A DNA stretch of 64,000 nt from Pyrus communis. Taxonomy: Eukaryota; Streptophyta; Magnoliopsida; Rosales; Rosaceae. The translations under genes were made by a program, and so were the position numbers. This document shows positions 23,048 through 35,840 of this stretch, in pieces (within the stretch, counting starts at the first letter, position 1; each line of letters opens with the position of its first letter). The stretch is from assembly GCF_963583255.1 (NCBI RefSeq), contig NC_084804.1, positions 26,725,061 through 26,789,060 of the forward strand. Reading direction: 5' to 3'. The notes under the pieces were generated by a model, which ran no database searches, was not told the DNA's origin, and was given only the letters and a program-made list of their open reading frames with translations.

Positions 23048-26000
23048 TGATAACTCATATATTTCATGCATTTATACCATCCATTTCTAGCCTCTTTGTG
23101 ATGTTTTTGAGTTAAACTAGTTGCATTTTACCTTATTTTGTGTTACTGTGCAGTTACATGTACTTCAGGATCAATTTGAAGGCAAAAGAAATGAAAACAT
23201 GCCATTTTTGGGGTTGATCCTTAATCAAACGTGGAAAGAAGTTTAATGGCCTGTTTTGAGCCCAAATAATGAATCTAAGACCAATCTAGCTTGTTAGAAG
23301 ACCAAGAACAAAATGGGGGCATATCTAGCCTAATTTGGAGGTCCCAAATAAGGTAAAAACGTGTAAAATAAAGACTAATTGGTGGGATCACCTTGTAATC
23401 AGTTGCAACCCCATTTAGCATATAAAAACTAGGGTTTCAGGTCACTTTTACACAAGCCACCTTGGGGGTCCCCAGAGCTCTCTCTCTTCTCTTTCTTTAG
23501 CCTTTCTACTAGAAACAAAACCTTATTTCCCTTCACCATCCACTGCCACCGAATAAACCATGCAGTTGCGATGTTCTTAAAGGATTTCAACATCAGAATT
23601 GCTTCAAGGGGGTTTCTTCTATCAACTTTAGTTTCACTCATGTTGTTCTTGATATTTATATATTTTGTAATCATATTGTGTAATTAAGTTAATAGCTGGG
23701 GATTTGGACGTAGCCTTGCAAAACTATTCCATGTTATTAAGTTAAAGTATTCGATTCATCGATCTGTTTTTTTTGTTTCATTCACTGATTTTATAGTTCA
23801 ATTTGTTTGTTTATCTTAATGTTTGATCACCATTATGGTTTCTTACAGATTATTTGATCAAGGTTATAGTACACATCATGCTTAATCTTGGTAGACATGG
23901 GAATGAATGAAGAAACTGCTATGCATACATCATGCCATGTGATTTCTTTGGTTCTTAGAAGTTTTCTAGTTCTTAATGGATTCTTATTTGGTAATCTAAG
24001 TTGAACATCACAACTAGGTTGCAGATTAGGAGTACTTGATCACAACCACACATCAAATGGATGATCATAAATGAGTAAAACGAACCCTAGTTGCAGATTG
24101 GAGAGTTGAATACATTTTGACTTAATTTTCATGGAATCGGCTTGTAACAGTGAAATTGGTATCCCTAATGATGTGAAAATTAACTTGACACACAAATGAA
24201 ACCCTATTGGTGACAATTGTAGTATATATGCAAGTAGGGATCATTCTAGACCGGGGATTAACTAGGGATGCTAATCAACACAATTAAGACTTCAAAACAC
24301 TAATTTAGACTCTATAGACTTAAAACTAACTCAAAACTCTTAAAACAGCAACAAACACTCAAAAAGGCTCAATTTTAGACCTAACAAGTTATTTTGACGA
24401 AAATAGAACTTAACTTGACTCAAAAGACTAAAAGAGAACAGATTTTGACTCAAATAAAAAGACTAGATGAAAGGGGGATTGTTTTTGACGAATTTAAAAC
24501 TTAAAACAGAAACTTTGAATAAAACACTTTGTAAAAACGAATTTGGGTGAATTAAATGGGTGAAGGGCTAGTTAGAGGGCCCTTCTCCACACATGACATA
24601 TGCATATAAACCAATTTCCATTTATTATTCCATTAGACTATGAATGACAACGCCCTAAGTTAGTTGCATCGCACAAAACACCATCAGATTTTCCTTATTC
24701 CATTGAATTGAATGAATACGCATTACAACCAAATTATCTTTCTCAAGTTCTTTTATGAAATGCATAATAAAGATACATATCAAAAGTCATTAAGTTTTGT
24801 GAAAACCATAAGCATTGACAAGGCATTCATCACTATGAAACACATGAGACTCATACCAAGGATTTACTTAACACGGTTATGACTAGCAACCTCCACTACT
24901 TGTGAATATAAATGAATAATTATTATGTTAAACCCCCTTATACTCTAGCATCAAATTCATGCATGCAAATTAAGTGTCGACCCTCAACCAATATACATAA
25001 ACAAGTCTTAATAACTTAGATAAGCAAATCACATTCAAGGCTTAAGAAACAATGACTGGATGTAATCAATTCATATAAAACATATAATCATGGCTTCAAA
25101 TCCACCTCTAACTAAAAAGAAATTAGTTCCACATGTTCATCATAATTGAAAACCAAATTAACATAAACATTGAACTAAAACTAAGGATAGAAAGCACCAA
25201 GAAACGCTCCACACTCCAATGGCATGCATGGTACTCCCTTGGATGGCAGATTGCACAAGTCCTCCTCTCCTTCCTTCCTTGCTTGTAGCACTAGGGTGAT
25301 GTGGTGTGAATTATGGTGTGTGATGGCTGAAAGTATGAATGAATGAATGAGTGAATGGATGATTTGAATGGTGCAGCATAGGGTTGTATTTATAGGGCTT
25401 AAACCTTAGGGAAATCAGATTAGAGTGGTAGAAATTAGGTGGGAAAAGGACTAGGATTCCACGGCAAAGACCAAGGAAGAATGGGAAAAGGATTGCAGAT
25501 TCTAGAGCTTCTAGAAGAGGGAGAGGCCCCACTTTTGTAGGGATTCTAGAAACAATGTGTTTTGCGGTAGAAATTGGACTTCTAGAAGGTATAAGGGGTG
25601 CGGCACCAAATTAGGAATAGATAGGGTGTTTTAGAAAAAGTATTTAGGGCAGATTCCTAGACTTAAAGGGACAAGAACACACGGCATAGGTGTAGGATAT
25701 GAACTACAACTCCCAAACTTTGAAGAAATGGTGTTTATGCGGCATACAAAGGGATGAGGTTTCTAGAATCTGAATTATGTGTTCAAATGTACATCTAATC
25801 CCTTCTAAATAGCTAGAACTATGGCACAAACTGATTTGGATAAGATAAGATAGGATAGGATAAGGTTGGTTAAGATAAGGTTCCTTATTTCTTGCTATTT
25901 CCTTATCTTCTTTGCATTTGAACTTCTTTCTCTAGATTTGTAGCCTTTCCTAGCCTCTCTTGACTTCAATTTTGTCCATCCACTTTGGTCCATAGTTAAG

Positions 26001-26412
26001 CTACCCAATCCATGCCCAAAACTGCTCCAAATAGCTTCAAAATGCACTTTCTTGCTCCTTTTGCCATTAGGACCTACAAGCATACGAAAATAGCTTAAAA
26101 GACTATAATAAGTAGTAATTAACTAACTAAATGCAAGGAAACAACATAACTAAATAGCATAAATATGCTCCTATCACCTAGTTCCATTCCCATTATTTAT
26201 GAATCAACCTATCATTTATGTTTAGCTTTCCTACATTTTTAAGTTATTTAAGTTTTCAATTGAAAAATCTAAATCCAGTTTGCATTTTCATTATTTAGTG
26301 AGGGTTCACATAAAGCTAGTAATTTGTAGAGGTCTAATCAACCCCTGTGGTTCAACACCCTTACTTGTGCCATTATACTATCCCTATATTTGCACTTGAA
26401 AGGAACACAATA
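23048..26412 (+). repeat. Solo LTR of a second family (LTR-B), split by a solo LTR-A
   Basis: Starts TGATAACTCATATATTTC and ends GGAACACAATA, about 1.35 kb after removal of the inner LTR-A. Target duplication gttct lies at 23043-23047 and 26413-26417. Removing LTR-B and one gttct restores a continuous Copia integrase frame (TWFYPIKYKSEVF), so both borders are firm. A TATA box (tataaaaa) sits at 23420-23427. No internal domain. Family not identified; the ends resemble Gypsy LTRs. Confidence 0.88.
24169..26176 (-). repeat. Solo LTR-A nested in LTR-B
   Basis: 2008 bp, from tgatgtgaaaattaac (LTR end, reverse) to atgctcctatca (LTR start, reverse). Near-perfect target duplication cctaa (24164-24168) / cctag (26177-26181). 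Covarying sites are unusual here: gaaatgca (about 24757) and gaaacaca (about 24834). GATAAG array at 25835-25885; reverse TATA box at 25388-25395. Confidence 0.9.
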
Positions 26413-27450
26413 GTTCTATCCTATCAAATACAAGTCTGAGGTGTTTTCAACATTTGTCAAGTTCAAGAATTTTGTTGAATATATGTTGAGTTCAAGAATT
26501 ATAGCTCTTAGATCAGATTCTAGAAGAGAATTCCTAAATTTTGCATTTTCTCAGTATTTACAAGTTCATGGAATTCAACGTCAGTTAAGTTGTCCACACA
26601 CACCTGAGTAAAATGGGTGTGCTGAGCACAAACATAGACATTTGGTAGAAACAACAAGAACACTTCTTGCAGCCTATAGTGTCCCTCATATATATTGGGT
26701 TAAGGCTTTTTCAACAACTATTTATCTCATAAATAGGCTTCCAACAGTCTCCGCATGTTCACCATGGGAATCTCTTTGTAGGAAAGCTCCAGATTATACA
26801 ACTCTTAGGGTATTTGGTTGTAGTTGTTTCCCTTGGCTCAAACCCTACACAACTTCAAAACTGGATTGAAAGAGTAAAGCTTGTGTTTTCTTGGGTTACA
26901 GTCTCTGTCATAAGGGCTATAGATGTCTTGATATTCAAACTGGGAGAGTGTACATTTCCAGGCATGTTCTTTTTTATGAGGTTACTTTTCCTTTTCATCA
27001 TCTTGTCATATCTATATCCAATCATACTACTGAAACTTCTAAATCTTCACATCCTATCCTATCAACCTTAACATTTTCTTAAATTCACTATTTCCAACAA
27101 CCTTATCCACCTTTTGTCAATCAGCCCTCCTCACCTATTCACTCATTTTCACCCATTCAACCCTCCCCACAACTTCAAAATGATACAAATCAATCATCAT
27201 TACCCATGCAAACTAGATATAAATCTGGTATACACAAACCCAAAGCCTACATAGCAACTAAACATCTTTTACCTTCCCATATATCTCCAGATTACCTACC
27301 TTTTAACTATATTCAAGCCTCAAAACACTCTCATTGGAGACAATCCATGCAAGAGGAGGTCAATGTTTTGCTTAATACTAATACCTAGAGTTTAGTACCT
27401 GTTGCATCTTCTCAAAACCTTGTAGGTTGTAAATGGGTTTTTCAAAACAT
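26413..27450 (+). pseudogene. Copia integrase C-part and RT start (second Copia)
   Basis: Continues the integrase after LTR-B: ALRSDSRREFLNF (second Asp), CPHTPE-stop-NGCAEHKHRHLVETTRTLL (catalytic Glu), then VFGCSCFPWLKPY, GYSLCHKGYRCLDIQTGRVYISRHV in a shifted frame, a proline-rich linker and the RT entry WRQSMQEEVNVLLNTNT..LVGCKWVF at about 27340-27440. The match ends near 27450, so the rest of RT and RNase H are missing. Several stops and one or more frameshifts. Confidence 0.85.
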
Positions 27451-29480
27451 TGTAGGGCGAAATTGACTAGCCATCGAATCCAGATTTGCATATCATTGTC
27501 ATATGCCACAAGGTGAAGAGCTTAGGAAGAGTTGCCACTTCGTGAAGATCGAAGGAATCCATCTTGTGTAAGGCAAAGTTGCACAACGATAAAATTGCTT
27601 CATAGATAGGGATCTAGGATTTAGCTTGTGTGGTCTTTGTATGAATCTTGGTTATACTAGTGAATTAGACTCAGTAGAGAGTCCCTAGTTTTTTAACCCA
27701 GATGTGGGTTTTTCCTGCCAAAAAACTTCCTTGTGTTCAATACTACTAGCCGATGAGCACACTCTGTGTGTGTGAACAATTTCATTTTATTTTTTTTTAT
27801 TTTTTATTAAGGAGTGTGATTAGTTTTTAAATTTTTAAAAAGAGTATGAAAAAATGATGGTGAGACAATTTCTTTTAATAAGTGCATATTTTATCGTAAT
27901 ATTACATAATTACTGTTTTGTCCTCCTTATGTAAATATTGTGTATCAAAAGTGAGGATAAATAGGAAAAATAGGGATATGATTGTCATTTTCTCAAAAGA
28001 TACAAAATTACTATTTTGCCCTTCTTATGTAAGTATTGTGTATCAAAAGTAAGGGCAAAATAGGAAAAAAGGGCAAAAGATACAAAATTACTATTTTGCC
28101 CCTGCTTATGTAAGTATTGTGTATCAAAAATGGGGGCAAAATAGGAAAAAATTGGCAAGAAGTTGATAAGGAAATTTCTCTTAATGATAGTATGAAAATA
28201 GCATTCTTTATGACCAAATAACCATTGCTAGAGATAAACGTTGTAGAGTTTGCTAGTATTGACACGTTGTTAACCAAGTAAACATAACTCAAGAATCAAG
28301 GCTAAAACATAACTGAAGATCACATTGTCTTGTTTTAGCTTTATAAGTTTGCTTGGTTTATATGCTTGTGGGAACCTAACAATTTGTACTCAGTTGACTA
28401 GTACGTTTGACTAGTCAGTACAATTGATTTCAAAGTTTACACTGCATTTTATGAGCAATGAACTGAATTTTTGTTGACTAGGATAACTTGTAGTGAACTA
28501 TGTTTAATTTGTAGATTTGCGTTTGTTTAACTGATACGAATCTGTACTTAGTTGACTGGTGAGCTTGACTAGTTAATCCAACACACTTTAATTCATAATT
28601 GCTTTGTCATTGCTGTTTGCATAATGAACTGATATGTAAATGTGTTCAAGCATATGGATTATTGTCTTGAAACTAATGTGGACAGACTCTGATTAGTTGA
28701 ACTTATTGGCCTTTTAGGTTTTGCTCCTGCAACTGCACTTTTTATCACTGACTAATTTGTAACTAGTTGACTAGCTTAGTTGACTAGTATATATTGTGCA
28801 AAGTTAAATTTTTATTTGCAGGAGATTTCGCCTAGTATTCGATTTCAAAGTGTCTTGATGATTCGTGACCATTAGGATATTTAGAAAAGTAATTTGATGC
28901 AATTTTGGTCGGAGGTTGGTCATTGAAATTGACGAAGGTTTCTTGTGGTTAACATGTGTAAGGTCATTTAGGATGAATACCATGTCTTAAGGGTTGCCTG
29001 GTTTTTCAGAGGGTTTTCACAAAACGTATTAAGTCATGCACGTTTAGATTTGATTTGAATACCACAGACGAATTGCATGTTTATATATTGGGGATCTAGT
29101 AGGCGTATATTAGGAAAACCTAACCTTCAAAATATGTATGTATAGGTTATAAGTAATTGGGAGAACTATGTAAGATTATTAAGGTGGCGGTGGAACCCTA
29201 GTGCTTTCTCAATTTGATTTCTAAAAACTATTTTTCTCTCTTTTATCTTTAATATTACAGATTTTTCTACTATCTTTAGTTCAATTCGTTTTTAGTAAAT
29301 GAGGTCATAAAACCAGTCATCCTAAATCTTTGCTCTACAATAATTAATTGAAATTTGGTTTGATTCAAATTATTTAATAATCTTTGTGGTGAACGACCTT
29401 GCTAGAACTATTCATACTACAATAATCTTGTCATTCTTGCAAGTATTATAGGTTGTTTTAACCTTTTTGCGTGTATGGTA
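27451..29480. other. Unassigned non-coding stretch with repeats
   Basis: No gene recognised. It holds a poly-T/A patch (27785-27810), the three-copy tandem repeat at 27903-28157, and a set of GTTGACTAGT words (28391-28800). 29360-29480 (gaacgaccttgctag.., ttgcgtgtatggtaaaaatcctatca) resembles the 3' end of a plant Gypsy LTR, but no partner LTR is seen. Confidence 0.4.
27903..28157. repeat. Tandem repeat, about 80-98 bp x 3
   Basis: Copies at 27903-28000, 28001-28080 and 28081-28157 share ttactattttgcccttcttatgtaa-type and attgtgtatcaaaa words, followed by a gggcaaaataggaaaaa block. Copies 2 and 3 are most alike. Within each copy, attttgccc and gggcaaaat are inverted. Confidence 0.85.
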
Positions 29481-29485
29481 AAAAT

Positions 29486-29690
29486 CCTATCAAAGTGCAA
29501 GTGGTTCTTTACAACATTGATGGAAAGGTGTTGAGCCCTTAAATGAAGGCGTGGGTTCAAATCCCGTCATTAGCTAATCTAACATCTAATCTAACAAATC
29601 TATCATTTGACATAAAATAAAAATAAAAAAATAAAAAATAAAAAAATAAAAACCTATTTTTGGACCCAAAAAAAAAAAAAAACAAGTAAA
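29486..29690 (+). repeat. Candidate tRNA-derived SINE remnant with A-rich tail
   Basis: gtgggttcaaatcccg at about 29550-29566 contains a Pol III B-box (GGTTCAAATCC), and aagtggttctttacaacattgatgg some 50 bp upstream is a weak A-box region. This is followed by an A/T tail of aaaataaaaa units (29608-29653) and a 15-A run at 29668-29684. The order fits a degraded plant SINE; the A-box is poor and no target duplication was found. Confidence 0.35.
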
Positions 29691-29874
29691 GGAGGATCAA
29701 TCAAACAGACAGAGCACAAGTCAAGCTGTCCAAATCTCAACCCAGGTGCTGCAAATGCAAATTTACCACTTGTTCAAAATTATTGGTGCAGTCGGCCCAA
29801 TGGGTTCCACCTTGCCCGGAGTTCGTAAAAATCAACGTGGACGCTAGTTGGGTGGCGACAACGGTGATGTGATA

Positions 29875-30719
29875 TAAAATAACACACAAATTAAGCCCTC
29901 TTTTTGATAGTTGTAGTATGTGAAAGTAGGGATCGTTCTAGGCCGAGAATTAGAAGGGATGCTAATCTACACTAATTAGACTTCAAAACTGAAAACTAGA
30001 CTCAAACAACTCAAAATAAGCTAAATTGACTCAAATAACACAAAACTAACTTAAATTGACTCAAAACATGAACTAGAGAGTGATTTGGACGAAAATGAAA
30101 CTAAAAAGACTCAAAATACGAAATGGGGGTTGTTTTGACAAATTTAACTAAAACTAAGTAGATTGCAGCAAACAAATTAAGTTGGTACGAAAATTGGGTG
30201 AACTAAATGGTGAAAGGCTAGCTAGAGGGTCCTTCTCCATGCATGAACCATATGCATACAAATCGATTTCCAATTATTATTCCAATAAACCATGAATGAC
30301 AATGCCCCAAATTAACCGTGAACTACACAAATTAACCATTAGATTTTCCTAAATTCATTGAATTCGACTCAGCGACGCAATCAAATTATTTTTATCAAGT
30401 TCCCTATATGAACTGCATGAAAGAGATACATATCAAAGATCATTAAGTTCTGTGAAAATCATAAGCATTGACAAGGCATTCGTAACTATGAACTGCCTGA
30501 TACTCCTACCATGGATTCACTTAACATGATCGTGACTAGCAACCTCCACTAGTTGTATATATAAGTTCATAACTATTAGGTGAAATTCCCTTATATTTTA
30601 GCATCAGATTCATGCATGCAAACTAAGTGTGCACCTTTAATCAACATACAAGAATAAGTTATCAATCAAACAGATAAGTAAATCGCATTCATGTTTTATG
30701 AAACAATAATTGGATGTAA
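29875..30719 (-). repeat. LTR-A fragment, outer 3' end
   Basis: From the LTR end (tgatgtgatataaaataac) through covarying sites gaactaca (30318), gaactgca (30412) and gaactgcc (30489), to ggatgtaa at 30719. There a second LTR end (tgatgtgatataaac) starts. The remaining LTR half is missing. Confidence 0.8.
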
Positions 30720-31133
30720 TGATGTGATATAAACTAGCACACAAATTAAACCCTCTTTAGATAGTTGTAGTATATGAAAGTAGGGATCGTTCTAGGCCAG
30801 GGATTAGAAGGGCTGCTAATCTACTCAAATTAGACTCAATTACATTTAACCAGACTCAAAAACAGAAAACTAGACTCTAATGACTTAAAACAAACTAGAA
30901 TGACTCAAAACAGCACAAAACAAGCAAATTGACTCAAAACAGAAACTAGGGGATGATTTGGACGAATTATAGAATTATGTTGACTCAAAACACTAAAAAG
31001 AAACCAATTTAAACACATTCTAACTAAAAGACACGAAATAAAAATGGGGTTTTGGTTTCTGACAAATTTAAAAACCAATTTATGTTGACATGGCATTCGT
31101 AACTATGAATTGCATGATACTCCTGCCATGGAT

Positions 31134-33279
31134 ATTGCACTCAAATTAAACCCTCTTTTTGACAATTGTAGTATAGATATAAGTAGGGATCGTTCTAGGC
31201 CGGGGATTAGGAGGTATTGCTAATCTAATAAAAATTGACTCAAAGATGTAAAAATATGCTTCAAAACACTTAAACAAACTCAAAAGATTCTTAACAAAAC
31301 TTGTATGACTCAAAACAAACTTAAAAGACTCAAAACAACTCAAAACAATAAAAAATACTCAATTTAGAGTCTAGGACTCAACTTGGACGAAAATACAATT
31401 GGTTTTGACTCAAAAGACTCAAAAACACACTTTTGGACAAATTTGAAACAAGTAAGTAAAGGGGATTTGGTTTTGGACGAATTTAAGAGAAAAACAAGTA
31501 ATTAAAAGACTTAAAAGAGATTTGGACGAATTTGGAAAAACCAATGGCTGATTAGATAGCCAAGGGATACTTCTCCACACATGATACATTCAAACATAAA
31601 TTGATTTCCAGTTGCTTTTCCGATAAACCATGAACCTCAACACCCCAGATTAATCGTGACATCACTAATTAACCCTCAGATTCTCCTTAAGTTATTGGAT
31701 TGGATGACATCATACGACAACCCAAAGCATTCTTCAAAAGTTCCCTACATGACATCATAATAGAGATACAATCAAAGATCATTACGTTCAATGAAAATCA
31801 TAAGTATTGACAAAGCACTTGTAACTATGACATCATGATACTCATGCTAGGAATTTACTTAACATGATTGTGAAAACAACCTTAACTACTTGTGAATATA
31901 AGTTTGTAACGATTATGTGAAACTCCCTTATATTCTAGCACCAAATTTAAGCATGCAAATTAAGTAGGCCTCCCTAATCAACATACAAGAATAAGTTATC
32001 CATCAAACGGTTAAGTAAATTGCATTCACAATTTATGAAATCAGAACTGGACTTAATCAATTCATATCATAAATATAATCATGGTTTCAAAGCATCCCCT
32101 AGCTAAAACGAGTTTAGCCTCTCATGTTCACAACAAAACAAAGGAGAATAGAATTAAACATTGAAAACAAAAGATAGATTACACCTAAAAATGTTCCAAC
32201 ACTCCAACTTGAATGCAGAAATGTCCAAGGCTTCTTCTTTCTTATCTTCTTCCTTGCAAAGTCATAGCACAAGAGTCTAGGGTGATTTGTGGATGATTTT
32301 CTGGGTTGTGAATGGATTTAGGATGGAAGGGTGGTGCGGCAAAGGTTGGGGATGGTGTATGGATGTTTGGGTGAAGGTATGGAACTGTATGACTGTATGA
32401 ATGGTGGAAGGATTGATGGAAGGCTGCAGCAAAGGAGGTTTTTTTTTTTGTGAATGAGGGCAGGTTGTGTAAGAGAGTGATTAGGGTCAATGAAAGGTAC
32501 GGCCTTGGTATTTATTTGAGAGAAAGAATCCCTAGAGTTTATTACATAGTTTAAGAAAGGATTTAGACCCCAAATCCATCAGGAAAATGAGTCTTAAAGT
32601 CAGAAATTAAAAGGGAAAAGGAAAGGTAGTTGTGGCATTCAATTGTGAGAAAGGGAATGTGGTTTAATTATGAAATTAGGCAAGAATTTTAGGATAGAAA
32701 AGGTATGTGAGATGTGGCTGAGATTGAGGTGAAAAGGGAATGTGTTTTAATGACTTAGAATAGGAAATAAGGACCTCCCTTGCATGGCAAGGAAGGGAAC
32801 CACTTATGGGATGCACGGCAAGGCACTTAGGTTGCAAGGAAGTTTGGTTTATGTCCTAGAATGTATAGAAGTCTTCAATGATGCTGAAACTAGGAGTCTT
32901 TAAGGATGAGGAAAGGTTAAACCAAAATAGGAAACCTTGGCTTAACTTTCCTACTTCAAGTAGGAAACCTTCTTTGACTAGGATTCCTCTTGTGATTAGG
33001 AATCCTCTTGTTATTTGGAATCCTCTTGTGATTAGGAATCCTCTTGTGATTAGGGATTCTAACACCTTTAGGTCTTCAATTTCGTCCATTCCTTTTGCTC
33101 CAAGCATAAGCTATCCATTCCAAGTCCAATTTTGCTCCAAAATGCACCTATTTGCTTCCTTAGCCATGTGAACCTAAAAACACACGAAAATAGCTTAAAC
33201 TACTAAAATAACTATGAATTAACAACACAAATGCACGAAAACAAGCTAAGTAAGTCGCCTAAATATGCTCCTATCGCTA
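31134..33279 (-). repeat. Nested LTR-A (A2) flanked by 72-bp direct repeats
   Basis: Contains a truncated LTR end (gcactcaaattaaaccc from 31137), four GACATCA sites (31661, 31699, 31753, 31830), the palindrome cctacttcaagtagg (32950-32964), an 18-bp tandem repeat (32982-33058) and an LTR start at 33276 (mutated CTATCG). The sequence at 31062-31133 is repeated at 33280-33351 with two differences. Confidence 0.85.
32982..33058. repeat. 18-bp tandem repeat, four copies
   Basis: Unit like aatcctcttgtgattagg, four tandem copies with single-base differences, inside the nested LTR-A. Other A2 copies have one or two related units (ggattcctaatcaaagaagg). Confidence 0.9.
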
Positions 33280-34359
33280 ACAAATTTAAAAACCAATTTA
33301 TGTTGACATGGCATTCGTAACTATGAACTGCATGATATTCCTGCCATGGATTTACCTAACACAATCATGGTTAGTGACTTCCACTACTTATAAATATAAG
33401 TTCATAATGATTAGGTGAAATTCCCTTATATTTTAGCATCAAATTCAAGCATGCAAACTAAGTGTGCATCCTTAATCAACACACAAGAATAAGTTATCAA
33501 TCAAACAGATAACTAAATCGCATTCATGTTTTACGAAACAATAATTGGATGTAATCAATTCATATAAAACATATGTCCATGGCTTCGAATTCACCTCTAG
33601 CTAAAAAGAAATTAGTTCCACATGTCCATCATAATTGAAAACCAAATTAAGATAAACATTGAACTAAAACTAAGGATAGAATACACCCAGGAACACTCCA
33701 GCAATCCTATGGCAAATTGCAGGTCATGGCACCAAGCTTCTTTTTCTCCTTCCTTCCTTGTTGCTCCACTCTTTGTATTTTTCTCTGAAATTCTCTCTTA
33801 GGCTCTCTATATCTCCCCTAAATCTCTGCAGGAACTTCATATATATAGGGTTAAAATGGCTAAATCCAAGGAGGAAAAGGATTGAATTGTTTGGGTGGAT
33901 TAGGACTCTTAGGATCAGATGGGAAGCATTTAGAATGGGATAATGACTCATTTTGTAGCTGGAGATAAGTTTAGATAATGTTGGACTAAATAGGATAATG
34001 TTTGGATAATATGGGCTAAGATAAGATAAGATTGGATAAGATAGGATAAGGTTGGATAAGATCTCCTTGTTTTCAGTTGATTCCTTGTCTTCCAAGCCTT
34101 AATTTAATTCTTCCAGATTTGTAGCACATTTTTAGCATCATATGTCACCAAAAACGTCCATCAATTATGCTCCATACACAGGCTATCCAATCCAAGTCCA
34201 AAAGTGCTCCAAATTGCTCCTTTTGGCCATTTATTGTCATCTTCACCAATTAAACCTACAATAATACGAAAATAAACTAAATCACTATAATAAATGGAAA
34301 TTAACTAAGTAAATGCAAAGAAATAAGATAACAAAGTCGCATAATATATTCTCCTATCA

Positions 34360-35840
34360 AATTCCCCCATACTTAGCTTTTGCTAGTCCCCGAGCAAAAC
34401 AAAACAAACAAAACACAACCTAAACCTTCCAACAATTGCCTCAGGGATTTCCAATGAAACATGACATGTTAAAAATCACTACTCCCATAGATTGTAGCTA
34501 TCCCTATCCTTGAACATATACTTAACCGTAGTCACCACCCACTAGCTCGCATTTAATCAATTAAAACAACATTTTGAATGTAGTAGCATGTGTGAGAAGA
34601 TTGGTGTAAACATGTATACTAACACTCACATATGTATAATTAAAGAAGACACTTTCTGGAATTATTGATGTAACATGTGTATGATCTCATGAACGGAATG
34701 CCACCACTTAGACGCGAGAACTAGGGATACCATATGCTCGTACCAATTTCAAACTCCACATATTGAAACACATAACAATCAAGATAGAAGTCGAAGGGTT
34801 GTAACAGGGCTAAGGTATTGGCTAACAAAGAAAGGTAAGGATAAACAAAAGTTCTTAAAGCAATAGTAAGCAAAGTAATGAAATAAACACTTAGAATTCA
34901 CTTTTGAATGCAAAAATCAACTTTTAAACCCCCATGGGAGATTCACATAGCACTTAGGCCCAGATTCAAACTTTTGGACCCTTTTCCACTTTTTTTTTTT
35001 TTTTTTTTTCTTTTGTGCCTTTTCTTTCTTTGGCAACAAAACGTACGACCTCATAGAATTCCAACGAAAAACCTTCCCCTACACTTGTTTTTCTGCCAAT
35101 TGTAGATGAAAAGGAATTCCCTCTAAGTCACGCTCCACTATTCTTTAAGAACAAGGGTATAGATAGTCCTATTCTAGGCTAGGTAAGGATAATGTGGGCT
35201 AACAAAGAAAATGGGTTAAATAAGGCTCAAAATGGTTAAACCTACAATACATATGCAAAGGGTAAGGCTTCTTGGCTTTGGTTTTTTAACTAACAACTTC
35301 ATCTTGTTTTATGTTATGCACTCAATTTTATGCTTTGAATGAAACGGGTATGAGTTCTAGTATTTTGATCTATAGTGATGAAAACGCATTCTAAGTAGCA
35401 ACCAAGCAAAGAAATAATGAGATCATGCATCGACTTTAGAAAACAAGAATATCACTGATTAATAACTCTCCAAACAAAGATTAAGCTCAAGTCTTTTAGG
35501 GTTGTAGCGTTAGTTTGAGTTCCTTCCTTCAAGCATGTTACAAAAACTGAGTTTTTTTTTGTTTGTGATTACATGTGAATTCGTAAATGACAACTACAAC
35601 TAAGCATAAACCAAAGAGCATATCAAACTTCCATCCATGTTTGTAACTTTCTTTAACAGTCATGCAATTAAAAACCAAATCCTCATCATTGTGTTGGAAG
35701 GTACCCTAAGACACAAACAAACATAAAAAACAACTCTAAAAATGCCTCTTTTTGGCTTTTTTCAAAACGTTTATCGATTCTTTTTTATTTTTTTAACTTT
35801 CGGATTTTTTGTTCTAGGACACATTAAAAGACTTTGTACT
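34360..35840 (-). mobile_element. Non-coding internal domain of LTR-A element
   Basis: Matches the reverse complement of 12285-12878 plus 14975-15846. Begins with the polypurine tract at the LTR border and includes a run of about 21 T at 34988-35010. No domain-bearing frame. The primer-binding site region next to the 5' LTR is not recognisable, because the 5' LTR is truncated at about 35841. Confidence 0.78.

Larger units (their letters stand above)
30720..34359 (-). repeat. LTR-A with nested LTR-A and internal deletion
   Basis: Left end tgatgtgatataaac, right end tctcctatca followed by polypurine tract aattcccccatacttagc, so this is a 3' LTR. It is interrupted at 31134-33279 by another LTR-A. 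A segment of several hundred bp is missing at about 31087-31090, where mid-LTR sequence joins further on. GATAAG repeats at 34010-34065. Confidence 0.8.

Noticed and set aside
29550..29566. tRNA gene
   Set aside because: Only the B-box region fits; no cloverleaf can be drawn with the upstream sequence.
33724..34095. 123-codon minus-strand frame (and the similar 47914-48264 frame)
   Set aside because: Both come from the GATAAG/CTTATC-rich promoter region of LTR-A; the similar peptides reflect the repeat and not a conserved protein.
34988..35010. T-run as a Pol III terminator or poly(A) mark of a retrogene
   Set aside because: It is the reverse complement of the A-rich run in the conserved LTR-A internal domain, also present at 15045-15110.
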